The notes under the pieces were generated by a model. That model worked only from the letters and a program-made list of their open reading frames with translations, was not told where the DNA came from and made no database searches. Below, one piece after another: positions 53,516 to 61,479 of a stretch of DNA of 64,000 nt; the stretch's first letter is position 1; every line of letters starts with the position of its first letter. Location: the NCBI GenBank assembly GCA_046349915.1, contig JAXMBL010000007.1, positions 248,001-312,000 on the forward strand, read 5' to 3'. The position numbers and the translations under genes were made by a program. Source of the stretch: CAIXSC01 sp046349915 (GTDB lineage Bacteria; Planctomycetota; Planctomycetia; Pirellulales; Pirellulaceae).

Positions 53516-56316
53516 TGGTCGGTCGCCAGCCGTTGGTATTCGATTTTTGGCCGGGAGGAGCCGCGGGAGACCCGGCTCGCACTGATCTCTTGGGCGGTAA
53601 AGGGGCGAGCTTGGCCTCGCTGAGCCGCGCGGGTTTCCCCGTCCCTGCGGGCTTCACGCTTTCGACCGAGTGTTGCGACTACTACCAGCGTCACGAGAGA
53701 AGACCGCCTGATCTAGAAACGCAAGTTGCCGCCGCACTCGAGCGATTAGAGGCTCGAGTGGCGGCTCGGTTCGCGGCCGGTGCGTCGCCATTGCTGTTGG
53801 CCGTAAGGTCTGGGGCTCAGGCGTCCATGCCCGGAATGATGGATACCGTGCTGAATGTGGGGATGCATCCCGGTTTGATCAATGCCTTCGCTTCTCCGCG
53901 AGAGTTTTGGGTTTGCTACGCCAGCCACCTGCGAATGTTGTTCGCGTCGATCGGCGGCACGGAGGCAGAAAAGTGGCTCGCCACGACTCGCAGCGAGAAA
54001 GAATGCGGATCCTGGGACGTCGCGACGGCGCAAGCAGCCTGTCTCAGGCTACTCGATGCGTGGGAACCATGCACTGGGAAGCCGCTGCCCGAAGATCCAC
54101 TTCGGCGATTATGGTTGGCGATCGACGCCGTAATGCGTTCATGGAACAGTCCTCGAGCGTTGGCGTTCCGAAGGCGACAGCCTGCTAGCGCTGGGCAGGG
54201 CACCGCAGTGAACGTGCAAGCCATGTTTCAGGCGGAAAGAGCCGGGGTTTTATTTACGCGTAATCCGCATGCACCTGCGCACGACGAGAGCATTATAGAA
54301 GCAGGCTGGGGGCTCGGAGATTCCGTGGTGTCTGGCCGCGTCACTCCCGATCGCTACGTATGGGATTACCGATCACGCAAACTACTCGCCGCGACGCCGG
54401 GAGATAGACCCGATTCACGAGTTGCATGGACCGAGCAGAAAGTCATCGAGTTGGGTGATTGGGGACAGCGCGTTGAACAGCATTTTAGTTATCCATGTGA
54501 TGTTGAGTGGGCCTGGGCGAATGGACAATTTGCGATACTGCAAGCCCGCCCCATCCAGGGCTGGGAAGTCGCTCGTGAGGTCCCAGGGCAGCGCGAGGCA
54601 GAGATTGAGCGATTGCAAAGATTGGCTGGCGCGGAACGAGTCGTCTGGGTCGCTCATAATCTGAGCGAAACGCTGCCCGATGCGACTCCATTCACCGCCC
54701 AACTCATGCAACGTTGGCTGAGTGCTCGCGGCGGTTTGGGGCGACTTTATTCGATCCTGGGTTTCGAGCCCGCCGATAGTGACAAGTCGATTCTTGAGTG
54801 GATCGCCGGCCGACCTTATGTCGATCCTCGTCGCCAAGCAAGCCTGTTTTTTGGTAACTTTCCGTTCATTTATGATCCCGATGAGTTGGTTGCTCGACGA
54901 GAGATTCTGGAAAGACCACCCGGCCATTGGAACATGGACCAGATCGATCCATGGCTATTCGCTCGGCTACCAAAACTTGCCGTGATCTTCTGGCGAATCT
55001 CACGCACCGTGCGGCGACTCAAGCACGAGGCGATTGCGCGATTCGAACAACGAGTTGCTCAAGCCGCGACGACCTTTCTGGATCGATGTCAGGCGCAAGA
55101 GTTGCCGACCCTCTCGGATGCTCAATTGTGGGACGAATGGCTGATTCGTCGCGATTTCGTTTTGGGCGAGCTTGCGGCGGAGTCGATGTTGCCGGGCTAT
55201 CTCGGGGGACTTGCCTTCGTGCGACTTGATGCCCAGTTACGTCAGATCTTCGGGGACGAACAAGGTATCGCGATTCGCTCTCGACTGACTGCTGGTTTAC
55301 TGGACGACATTGCCGTCGCCCCTGGTCGAATGCTAGAGCAAGTGGCTCGCGGCGAGGAGACTCTTGCCGCATTCCTTGAACGTTTTGGACATCGTTGCGT
55401 GGGTGAAATGGAACTGTCGCGACCGCGCTGGCGTGAAGATTCGACCTACCTGTTTCAGCGAATTGAGCACCTTCAACGCCGCCATGCTCGTGGAGAAGCG
55501 TCGCCGGCCTCCAGTCATGCCGCGCAAGTCGCGGTTCGTCACGAGGCGGAAGGGGGATTGCCAGACCTGCTCGCCCAACGGGGCGCGTCGTCTCTCTACG
55601 AAAACTTGTGCGACGAATTGCATGAGGCGCGGATGCTTCTCCCGTATCGCGAACTGGGCAAGTATCATTGGCTACGCGGGTACGCCGTTTTGAGGAACAT
55701 CTCGGAGGAGTGGGCGCGACGCTGGGGACTCGGCGCTGATCTTTATCATTTGACTGAAGCGGAGATCGAAGAGTTCTCACTGCGACGCGAGGAAATCCTC
55801 GCGCAAGTGCCACGACGTCGTTGGCAGTGGCAAGCACGAAAATTGCTCGCCTTCCCCGAACTTATCGACTCACGGCAACTGTCTAATCTTGTTTCCGACC
55901 AAGGCGACTCAATGAAGGCACTGATTCGCGGCGAGCGTTCCGCAGCTCGTGGTGAAGTGATGATGCCAGATGCTGAGAGACAAGAGGTGTTTGCCTGGCC
56001 TGCTCGCCCATTGTCCGCGGGATCGGCGGAAGGGATTGCAGTGCATGTCACGGATCCGCAGGAAGTGGACGAACTACCTCACCATTGTGTGTTGGTTTGT
56101 CCCAGTACGGATCCCGCCTGGACGCCGCTGTTCGTGCACCTGCGTGGATTGATTGTGGAACGAGGAGGCGATTTGTCGCATGGCGCCATTGTCGCGCGTG
56201 ATATGGGGATTCCGGCGGTCGCTTGCGAACATGCGTTAATGAGGATACCTCGTGGCGTGCGAGTGCGACTTGATGGAACGAATGGGCGAGTGGAGATTGT
56301 GGAGTCCCCCACATGA
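53515..56316 (+). CDS. PEP-utilizing phosphotransferase-like enzyme (PPDK_N + His domain)
   Basis: A 933-residue protein. Residues 1-~365 are the ATP-grasp domain of PEP synthase/pyruvate phosphate dikinase: LLGGKGASLASLSRAGFPVP, VRSGAQASMPGMMDTVLNVG, AERAGVLFTRNPHAP, IIEAGWGLGDSVVSGRVTPD, ILQARPIQGWE. A long helical middle (~370-830) matches nothing I know. The C-terminus is the phosphohistidine swivel domain, ERGGDLSHGAIVARDMGIPA with His near residue 889. The PEP-binding TIM barrel of PEP synthase and PPDK is missing. This layout (ATP-grasp, helical middle, His domain) is that of rifampicin phosphotransferase-like enzymes, so it may phosphorylate a small molecule; the substrate is unknown. 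Starts on the previous stop (TGATG) and overlaps the next gene by 4 bases. Confidence 0.85.
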   Translation: MVGRQPLVFDFWPGGAAGDPARTDLLGGKGASLASLSRAGFPVPAGFTLSTECCDYYQRHERRPPDLETQVAAALERLEARVAARFAAGASPLLLAVRSGAQASMPGMMDTVLNVGMHPGLINAFASPREFWVCYASHLRMLFASIGGTEAEKWLATTRSEKECGSWDVATAQAACLRLLDAWEPCTGKPLPEDPLRRLWLAIDAVMRSWNSPRALAFRRRQPASAGQGTAVNVQAMFQAERAGVLFTRNPHAPAHDESIIEAGWGLGDSVVSGRVTPDRYVWDYRSRKLLAATPGDRPDSRVAWTEQKVIELGDWGQRVEQHFSYPCDVEWAWANGQFAILQARPIQGWEVAREVPGQREAEIERLQRLAGAERVVWVAHNLSETLPDATPFTAQLMQRWLSARGGLGRLYSILGFEPADSDKSILEWIAGRPYVDPRRQASLFFGNFPFIYDPDELVARREILERPPGHWNMDQIDPWLFARLPKLAVIFWRISRTVRRLKHEAIARFEQRVAQAATTFLDRCQAQELPTLSDAQLWDEWLIRRDFVLGELAAESMLPGYLGGLAFVRLDAQLRQIFGDEQGIAIRSRLTAGLLDDIAVAPGRMLEQVARGEETLAAFLERFGHRCVGEMELSRPRWREDSTYLFQRIEHLQRRHARGEASPASSHAAQVAVRHEAEGGLPDLLAQRGASSLYENLCDELHEARMLLPYRELGKYHWLRGYAVLRNISEEWARRWGLGADLYHLTEAEIEEFSLRREEILAQVPRRRWQWQARKLLAFPELIDSRQLSNLVSDQGDSMKALIRGERSAARGEVMMPDAERQEVFAWPARPLSAGSAEGIAVHVTDPQEVDELPHHCVLVCPSTDPAWTPLFVHLRGLIVERGGDLSHGAIVARDMGIPAVACEHALMRIPRGVRVRLDGTNGRVEIVESPT

Positions 56317-57146
56317 TGTTGGCATGGACCTTTTCCATTCATCCGGCGATCTTATCCGCGATGGATTTCGCGTTAGGCTGGTCGCTGGAGCTCCCGCGCG
56401 ATGTCACGTTAGTGCTGCTCGTGCTGGCGACTATCTCGCTCACCGTGATTGCTCGTCGTTTTTTCACCGACCAAGATCGGTTGCGACGATGTCGGCACGA
56501 TCTGAAGCGACTCTCCGAACTCATTCGTCAGGCGAAACAGTCGGGAGATCAACAAGAACGACACCGACTCGTGCAAACAGACTTGCAGGTCAGGTGGATT
56601 CAATTCATGGCTGATTTGCGCGTGTTGCTGGTGGTGATCGTTCCCATCGGCGGGCTCGTAATTTGGGCTTCGGAACGGATTGCCTATCTTCCCTTGGTCG
56701 TGGGAGAACCGATCGAATTCCGGTTGTCGACTCCATCCGCTTCGTTAGAAAGACGAGCGCACTTGGTTCCGGCGGATGAACTGTCAACGAATTCAGGTTG
56801 GGTCGCATGGGTCGTGAGCGACCCTGATGATGCGGACCGAGGCAGGGCGGTATGGCAATTCCAGGTAGATCAGATTCCTCGCGAGCAACCCTTGATACTG
56901 GAAGTGTGCCATGCAGGGGAGCGGGCTTGGCATCCACTTCGCGTCGGTGACGGGAGGTATGAACCCCTAAACCAACGTCACGACAGCAAGGCTATTCTCG
57001 AGACATTGGTGGTATTGGAAGAGTACCGTTTTCTAGGCCTCATTCCCGGGTGGCCGCAGATAGGACTCGCCCCCTGGATGGTCAGCTATTTGATTGGCTG
57101 TATCGTGCTGACGCCCCTAGGAAAACGGCTTTGTGGAGTAGCTTAG
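56313..57146 (+). CDS. Membrane protein with EMC3/TMCO1 (DUF106)-like layout
   Basis: A 277-residue protein. A first transmembrane helix (VTLVLLVLATISLTVIA, ~31-47) leads into a charged coiled coil (TDQDRLRRCRHDLKRLSELI and RQAKQSGDQQERHRLVQTDL), then a second helix (LRVLLVVIVPIGGLVIWA, ~102-119). A ~130-residue beta-rich segment follows, then PQIGLAPWMVSYLIGCIVLT with a basic end (PLGKRLCGV). The order helix, coiled coil ending near a Q-rich strand, helix, late helix with G-W/P-W...YL...LRK-like end matches archaeal DUF106 and eukaryotic EMC3/TMCO1, relatives of YidC/Oxa1 insertases; the beta insert is unusual. The call is tentative. Third gene of the operon (ATGA overlap). Confidence 0.55.
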   Translation: MMLAWTFSIHPAILSAMDFALGWSLELPRDVTLVLLVLATISLTVIARRFFTDQDRLRRCRHDLKRLSELIRQAKQSGDQQERHRLVQTDLQVRWIQFMADLRVLLVVIVPIGGLVIWASERIAYLPLVVGEPIEFRLSTPSASLERRAHLVPADELSTNSGWVAWVVSDPDDADRGRAVWQFQVDQIPREQPLILEVCHAGERAWHPLRVGDGRYEPLNQRHDSKAILETLVVLEEYRFLGLIPGWPQIGLAPWMVSYLIGCIVLTPLGKRLCGVA

Positions 57147-57165
57147 CGCTGAGTCGTCTCTTGTA

Positions 57166-57361
57166 CGACGGACTTCGAGTCCGTCGCTCCGTCTGTACGA
57201 CGGACTTCTAGTCCGTCGAACTGGTCAGTAGAGTGGCGCATTCAGCCCATCATGCCGCCCACGACGCGGATTGGCTGGCGGCGATGGGCGCTCGCCGGCC
57301 ACGCGGCTAACCGCTCGCGAAGCGAGCGGGCTACATCATACGACGGACTTCCAGTCCGTCG
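57166..57361. repeat. Cluster of three REP-like palindromes and an inverted copy of the 143-bp repeat unit
   Basis: Cores at 57166-57186 (cgacggacttcgagtccgtcg), 57198-57218 (loop tct variant) and 57341-57361 (loop tcc variant). Between the second and third, 57270-57340 is the reverse complement of the unit repeated at 59224-59509, including the hairpin ccgctcgcgaagcgagcgg. No gene is supported between 57147 and 57512, and 57362-57512 shows nothing further. Confidence 0.85.
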
Positions 57362-57512
57362 AGCGGCCATCCTGGAGTAAGCGTGGCTGGAACACGGGAT
57401 TGGGCAGCGAGAGTTCCATGTGAATCAACAGGGTAACTCAATCCGTCGAATCCAATATTCCAACCACGCTCACCCAGGAGTGGTTCTGTTGGTCGTTTCA
57501 TCGTCCAACCGT

Positions 57513-58085
57513 TTACGCCGCGGGAGCCGGGTCGACCTCGGCCGCCAACCGGAGTCGCGCGACGTGCAGACGTCGCTTGATGGTCCCCAACGGCGCATCG
57601 AACGCCTCGGACATCTCGATCAACGAGCGACCCTGGACGTAGAACGCGACCAGAGTTTCTCGGTCAAGCTCCTTGAGGCGATCTAGTCCCTCCCGCAGCA
57701 ACTCACGCCGCTCGGCGTGCAGGATTTCGTCGAGTGGCGAGTCGGGCTCGCGACCCTCGACATCCAGCACTTCGGGCGAAGCGGTCGCGACGGGCGACTT
57801 GCGGACCATCGCGTTGATCGCCAACCGGTTAGCGATCGAGCGCAACCAGCCGACGAACGCCTCCGGCTCGCGGAGATGCGGCAACTTGCGGAGCGCCTGG
57901 ACGAACACGTCCTGGCAAAGCTCCTGGGCTTCCGCCTCCGACCGAGCTCGCCGCCGGCAGACGGCGAGCACGGGTCGCTGGAAGCGTTGGAACAACTGAC
58001 CGAACGCTTCCCGGTCACCCGCTTGAGCAGCTCGGACGAGCTGAACAACCGTGAGCGCAGACTCTTCTTCCTGAATCGTAACCAT
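57513..58085 (-). CDS. ECF-type RNA polymerase sigma factor
   Basis: A 190-residue sigma-70 family factor starting MVTIQEEESALTVVQLVRAA. Region 2 is AGDREAFGQLFQRFQRPVLA through QELCQDVFVQALRKLPHLRE and FVGWLRSIANRLAINAMVRK; region 4 is RLKELDRETLVAFYVQGRSL followed by IEMSEAFDAPLGTIKRRLHV. No anti-sigma factor gene is adjacent on either side, so its control is unclear; the gene stands alone between repeats. The open frame reaches 58214, but ATG 58085 is the family start and has GAGAG nearby upstream. Confidence 0.92.
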   Translation of the reverse strand: MVTIQEEESALTVVQLVRAAQAGDREAFGQLFQRFQRPVLAVCRRRARSEAEAQELCQDVFVQALRKLPHLREPEAFVGWLRSIANRLAINAMVRKSPVATASPEVLDVEGREPDSPLDEILHAERRELLREGLDRLKELDRETLVAFYVQGRSLIEMSEAFDAPLGTIKRRLHVARLRLAAEVDPAPAA

Positions 58086-59205
58086 GACTGTGTTCTCTCT
58101 GATCTGACGGGGATATGCGGGGAAACGCTCGCCGTACCAACCTCCGCAGCGCGAGCGACGGAGCGAGCCGGGCGTGGTCATGGCAACCGCCAGTTCCTGC
58201 GGCGCGACGAGCAATGCTCGACCCGCGCCGGGTGACCTGGCTGGCGTTGCTTCCCGAGTTTTCGAGGCGTGCGATCGGCGTTAGCCGAATCGTTTGCCGA
58301 ACCCTCGAGTGCCCACCTCGCCGAGGACGCCCAGGACGCCATGCGGGGCGCGTCGGGTTGGGTTGCCCAACCGTTTCGCACCTGTATGGCGTGCCGCGCA
58401 CGAGCCTGTATGGCGTGCCGCGCACGATGGCGATTGCGAGCCGGCAAACGCCGGACTCATCCCGGCATCCGCCGAGCGCATCCCGGCTAATGCCGTTTCG
58501 CTCCTACTCGCTGCTGCGTGCCGTGCTGCTGAACGCAGCGACAGCGCGCAATAAGCGAGTGAATGCGAAGCGGAATACGCCGATCGCCATCCCTTGAAGC
58601 ACCCCGCTTCAAGAAAACGTGGAGCCTCAAGGTCTACCGGACGCGAATCGCGTCCCGACATGGCGCAACGCTTCATGGAGCAACGCGTTTCGAGATTGCG
58701 GATCACGCGTACGATGGCCTGGTTTCCGACCTGTACGTTGACGTTCGCAATGGCGTTGACATGGTTACGCATGGTAGACCCCCCTGCGTGGCTCCACGCA
58801 GAATGAGAGAGAACCTAACTTTTGTTTCCGGGAATCACTTCCCGACGATGAACATGATCCTATCCACTTGTCCAGTTCCCGACAAGAAACTGACTTCCCC
58901 CCGCAATGTACTCGCGAAAAGAATCGCTTAGCGGCAGTTTCTTTCGAAAAAATGTCCAAAAAAGTAGCAACATCAAGTTCGACTGACACCCTGGCTCGAC
59001 TTTCCACCGAGCCGTGTATGTGTGGGGGGACAGGGGAATCACGAGAGAGGTTCGCGAGGTTCGTGTCTTTTTTGGGGAAATTCGCGAATCGCGGGAAAAA
59101 GGGCCAGTTCGGATCTCTGTACGACGGAATTCCAGTCCGTTGATTGTGGCAAGGCAGAGCGGTATTCCAGACTGTCTGCTGGTCGCGATGGTTACGAATG
59201 TCGAT
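58086..59205. other. Repeat-rich non-coding region
   Basis: No reliable gene. Features: a 24-bp tandem duplication (unit cctgtatggcgtgccgcgca+cgag) at 58381-58427; the hairpin ggacgcg-aat-cgcgtcc at 58639-58655; cggcaaacgccgg and cgcatcccggctaatgccg-type GC-rich motifs near 58441-58496; and a degenerate REP-like palindrome (cgacggaattccagtccgttg, 59122-59142). A reverse-strand frame at 58281-58772 (163 codons) is open, but its translation is Arg/Ala/Ser-rich and runs through the tandem duplication, so I do not call it a gene. Confidence 0.5.
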
Positions 59206-59512
59206 CGACGGACTGGATGTCCGTCGTACGGTGGTAGCCCGCTCACTTCGTGAGCGGTTAGCCGCGTGGCCGGCGAGCGCCCATCGCCGTCAGCCAATTC
59301 GCATTGTGGGCCGAGAGATGCGAAAAAACGCCGCTCGACGCACCGGATCGACGGACTGGAAGTCCGTCGTACGGTAGTAGCCCGCTCACTTCGTGAGCGG
59401 TTAGCCGCGTGGCCAGCGAGCGCCCATCGCCGCCAGCCAATTCGCATTGTGGGCCGAGAGATGCGAAAAAACGCCGCTCGACGCACCGGATCGACGGACT
59501 GGAAGTCCGTCG
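59206..59512. repeat. 143-bp tandem repeat bounded by REP-like palindromes
   Basis: Two almost identical 143-bp units (59224-59366 and 59367-59509) each run from a palindrome through ggtagcccgctcacttcgtg, agcggttagccgcgtggcc, gcattgtgggccgagagatg and cgaaaaaacgccgctcgacg to the next palindrome. Palindrome cores are 59206-59226, 59349-59369 and 59492-59512. The units differ at only a few bases (gtggtag/gtagtag, ggccggc/ggccagc, cgtcag/cgccag). An inverted partial copy is at 57270-57361. Confidence 0.92.
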
Positions 59513-59844
59513 TACAAATACACAAAAAGTCGCCTGAATTGCCTCAGTTCCCCCAATTGACGAATTTTCTGGGCGGAAAGTGACGCCGGCGGCTTCACGA
59601 ATACCGCCTATCGCGACTCCTAAAGACCTATCAGCGGCAAACTTGAGTCAATCCGCTGGAAATCTCACGGAATTCACCTTGCCGGTCTGTGAGCATTCTT
59701 GTATTCCTTCCCGGCCCACTGACCTGCCAGCGCCCAAGTCACGTAACAAAGGATGGTTTTTCCATCGTGCGACCGTGTCTGAGGCTGCTGGCAAGTCACT
59801 TGTTGCATGGATGCAAGGCGAAACTTGATAGGGACTTCGAAGGC
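59513..59844. other. Leader region of the BamA-like gene pair
   Basis: No gene is supported in these 332 bases. An in-frame extension of the POTRA gene from 59689 is open but lacks a signal peptide. I see no clear promoter; the sequence just after the repeat is AT-richer than its surroundings. Confidence 0.4.
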
Positions 59845-61395
59845 ATGATGCCAAAATCGTACGCCCTGGTGCTCGTGGTGCTCGCCACTTCCGCGTTCTC
59901 ACCGGCCTCCCCGTCGTGGGCACAGGAAGGTGGCTTCACTCCCTATAACCCGGCGGTTTCGTCAGGCGAACCGGCCAATGGGCCCGCGACTCCGCCCGTA
60001 ACTCCGCTTCCGCCACAAGCCGGTGGTTTACAGGGGCCAAGCTACGGTAATCCTGGCTACGGTAATCCAGGTTTCATGGGACCTGGGAACGCACCACCGA
60101 CGGCTGGTCTCCCGGGGCCTCCCCCCACCCCCGGCGCCACCGGCGCCATGGTGGTTGATGTCTTGGTGCAGGGATACAAGAAGACTCCCGCGAGCAAAGT
60201 CAATTCCTATCTCCGCACTCGCAAAGGGCGTGAATTCGACCCGCAACTGGTGCAGGGAGACGTGCGACGACTCACTCAATCCGGATTGTTTCGCGACGTG
60301 CGGACCTTTACCGACAACGTGCCAGGCGGAGTCGTGGTGCGCTTCGAAGTCTTTGAGCGGCCGAGCATTGGCTACGTCCGATTCATTGGCAATCGCGGCA
60401 TCCGCGACAAAACGCTCATCAAGGAAGCCGAACTGAAGGTGGGCGAATCGCTCAACCAGTACTCGGTCGAAGAGGGGCGCCGCAAAATCCAAGAACACTA
60501 CCGCTCGAAGGGCTACCCCAAAGCCGACGTCTCCATCTTGGAAGGGAACAAGCCAACCGACGAAGGAGTGGTCTACGTCGTCAACGAAGGCATGCTCGAA
60601 CGCATCTCGTCGGTTGAGTTCGTCGGGAACACCATCGCGTCCGATGAACGCTTGAAGACGCAGGTCGAGTCGAAGCCGGGATTCTTGTGGTACTTCTTCC
60701 GCGGCAAGGTCGATCGCGAAAAGATCGATGCCGACATCGAAAAATTGACCGCTTACTACCGCAGTCTGGGATACTTCCGAGCTCGCATCGGACGAGAACT
60801 TGAGTTCGACGACTCGGGGCGTTGGCTAACGCTGCGATTCGTGATCGACGAGGGGCCTCGCTATGTCATCCGCAACGTCTCGGTTGTCGGCAACCAGAAG
60901 TTCGGAACCGACTCGCTCATGCAGCAACTCGACATGAAGCCGGGCGAGTTCTTCAACCAGGCGAAGATGAATCGAGACTTGACGTCGCTGCGAGATGCCT
61001 ATGGCAGCCAGGGGCACATCTTCGCGGATGTGCAGGCCGACCCGCGGTTCTTAGAGGAACCGGGCGAGTTGGATCTGGTGTATCGCATCCAGGAAGGGGA
61101 CGTGTTTCGCGTCGGCAAAATCGACGTCAACATCGACGGTGAATTCCCTCACACTCGACAGAGCGTAGTGATGAATCGAATTTCGTTGCGACCCGGCGAC
61201 ATTTTGGATGTACGCGAATTGCGTCGCAGCGAGCAGCGATTGAAGGCCTCGCAGCTATTCGAAGTAGACCCCTCGAAGGGGGCTCCGCCGCAGTTAGTGG
61301 TTGTTCCCCCAGATCTTCTGGGCGCCGGCACGTCGGTGGTGGATAAGCCCAAGCCTCGCTCGGGTTCACGCTCCTATCGAGGCCAATCCCCGTAG
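59845..61395 (+). CDS. POTRA-domain protein (BamA N-terminal half equivalent)
   Basis: A 516-residue secreted protein. A signal peptide (MMPKSYALVLVVLATSAFSP, with cleavage after SWA) is followed by a Gly/Pro-rich linker to about residue 105 and then about five POTRA repeats, each with the V-x-G-N and L-R-x-x-Y-x-x-x-G-Y pattern: YVRFIGNRGIRDKTLIKEA, KIQEHYRSKGYPKADVSI, SVEFVGNTIASDERL, LTAYYRSLGYFRARI, NVSVVGNQKFGTDSLMQQ, VGKIDVNIDGEFPHTRQS. There is no beta-barrel; the protein ends ~60 residues after the last POTRA. With the barrel lipoprotein next door it likely forms a two-part outer-membrane assembly factor. ATG 59845 is chosen over the open frame from 59689. Confidence 0.88.
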   Translation: MMPKSYALVLVVLATSAFSPASPSWAQEGGFTPYNPAVSSGEPANGPATPPVTPLPPQAGGLQGPSYGNPGYGNPGFMGPGNAPPTAGLPGPPPTPGATGAMVVDVLVQGYKKTPASKVNSYLRTRKGREFDPQLVQGDVRRLTQSGLFRDVRTFTDNVPGGVVVRFEVFERPSIGYVRFIGNRGIRDKTLIKEAELKVGESLNQYSVEEGRRKIQEHYRSKGYPKADVSILEGNKPTDEGVVYVVNEGMLERISSVEFVGNTIASDERLKTQVESKPGFLWYFFRGKVDREKIDADIEKLTAYYRSLGYFRARIGRELEFDDSGRWLTLRFVIDEGPRYVIRNVSVVGNQKFGTDSLMQQLDMKPGEFFNQAKMNRDLTSLRDAYGSQGHIFADVQADPRFLEEPGELDLVYRIQEGDVFRVGKIDVNIDGEFPHTRQSVVMNRISLRPGDILDVRELRRSEQRLKASQLFEVDPSKGAPPQLVVVPPDLLGAGTSVVDKPKPRSGSRSYRGQSP

Positions 61396-61479
61396 TTCAG
61401 TCGTAACGATCGGAAGCACAATCTAGCCACGCAGCCAATTCGAACGCCTTGTCCGATAGGCGGCCCAATCCGAAGGCCC

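Noticed and set aside
58281..58772. 163-codon reverse-strand frame as a protein gene or anti-sigma factor
   Set aside because: No recognisable domain, biased composition and a repeat running through it; listed only as an observation.
57166..59512. CRISPR array
   Set aside because: Repeats are palindromes at irregular distances or 143-bp tandem units without short unique spacers, and no cas genes are present.
57270..59512. Composite transposon or IS pair around the sigma factor
   Set aside because: Inverted copies exist, but there is no transposase and no target-site duplication that I can identify.
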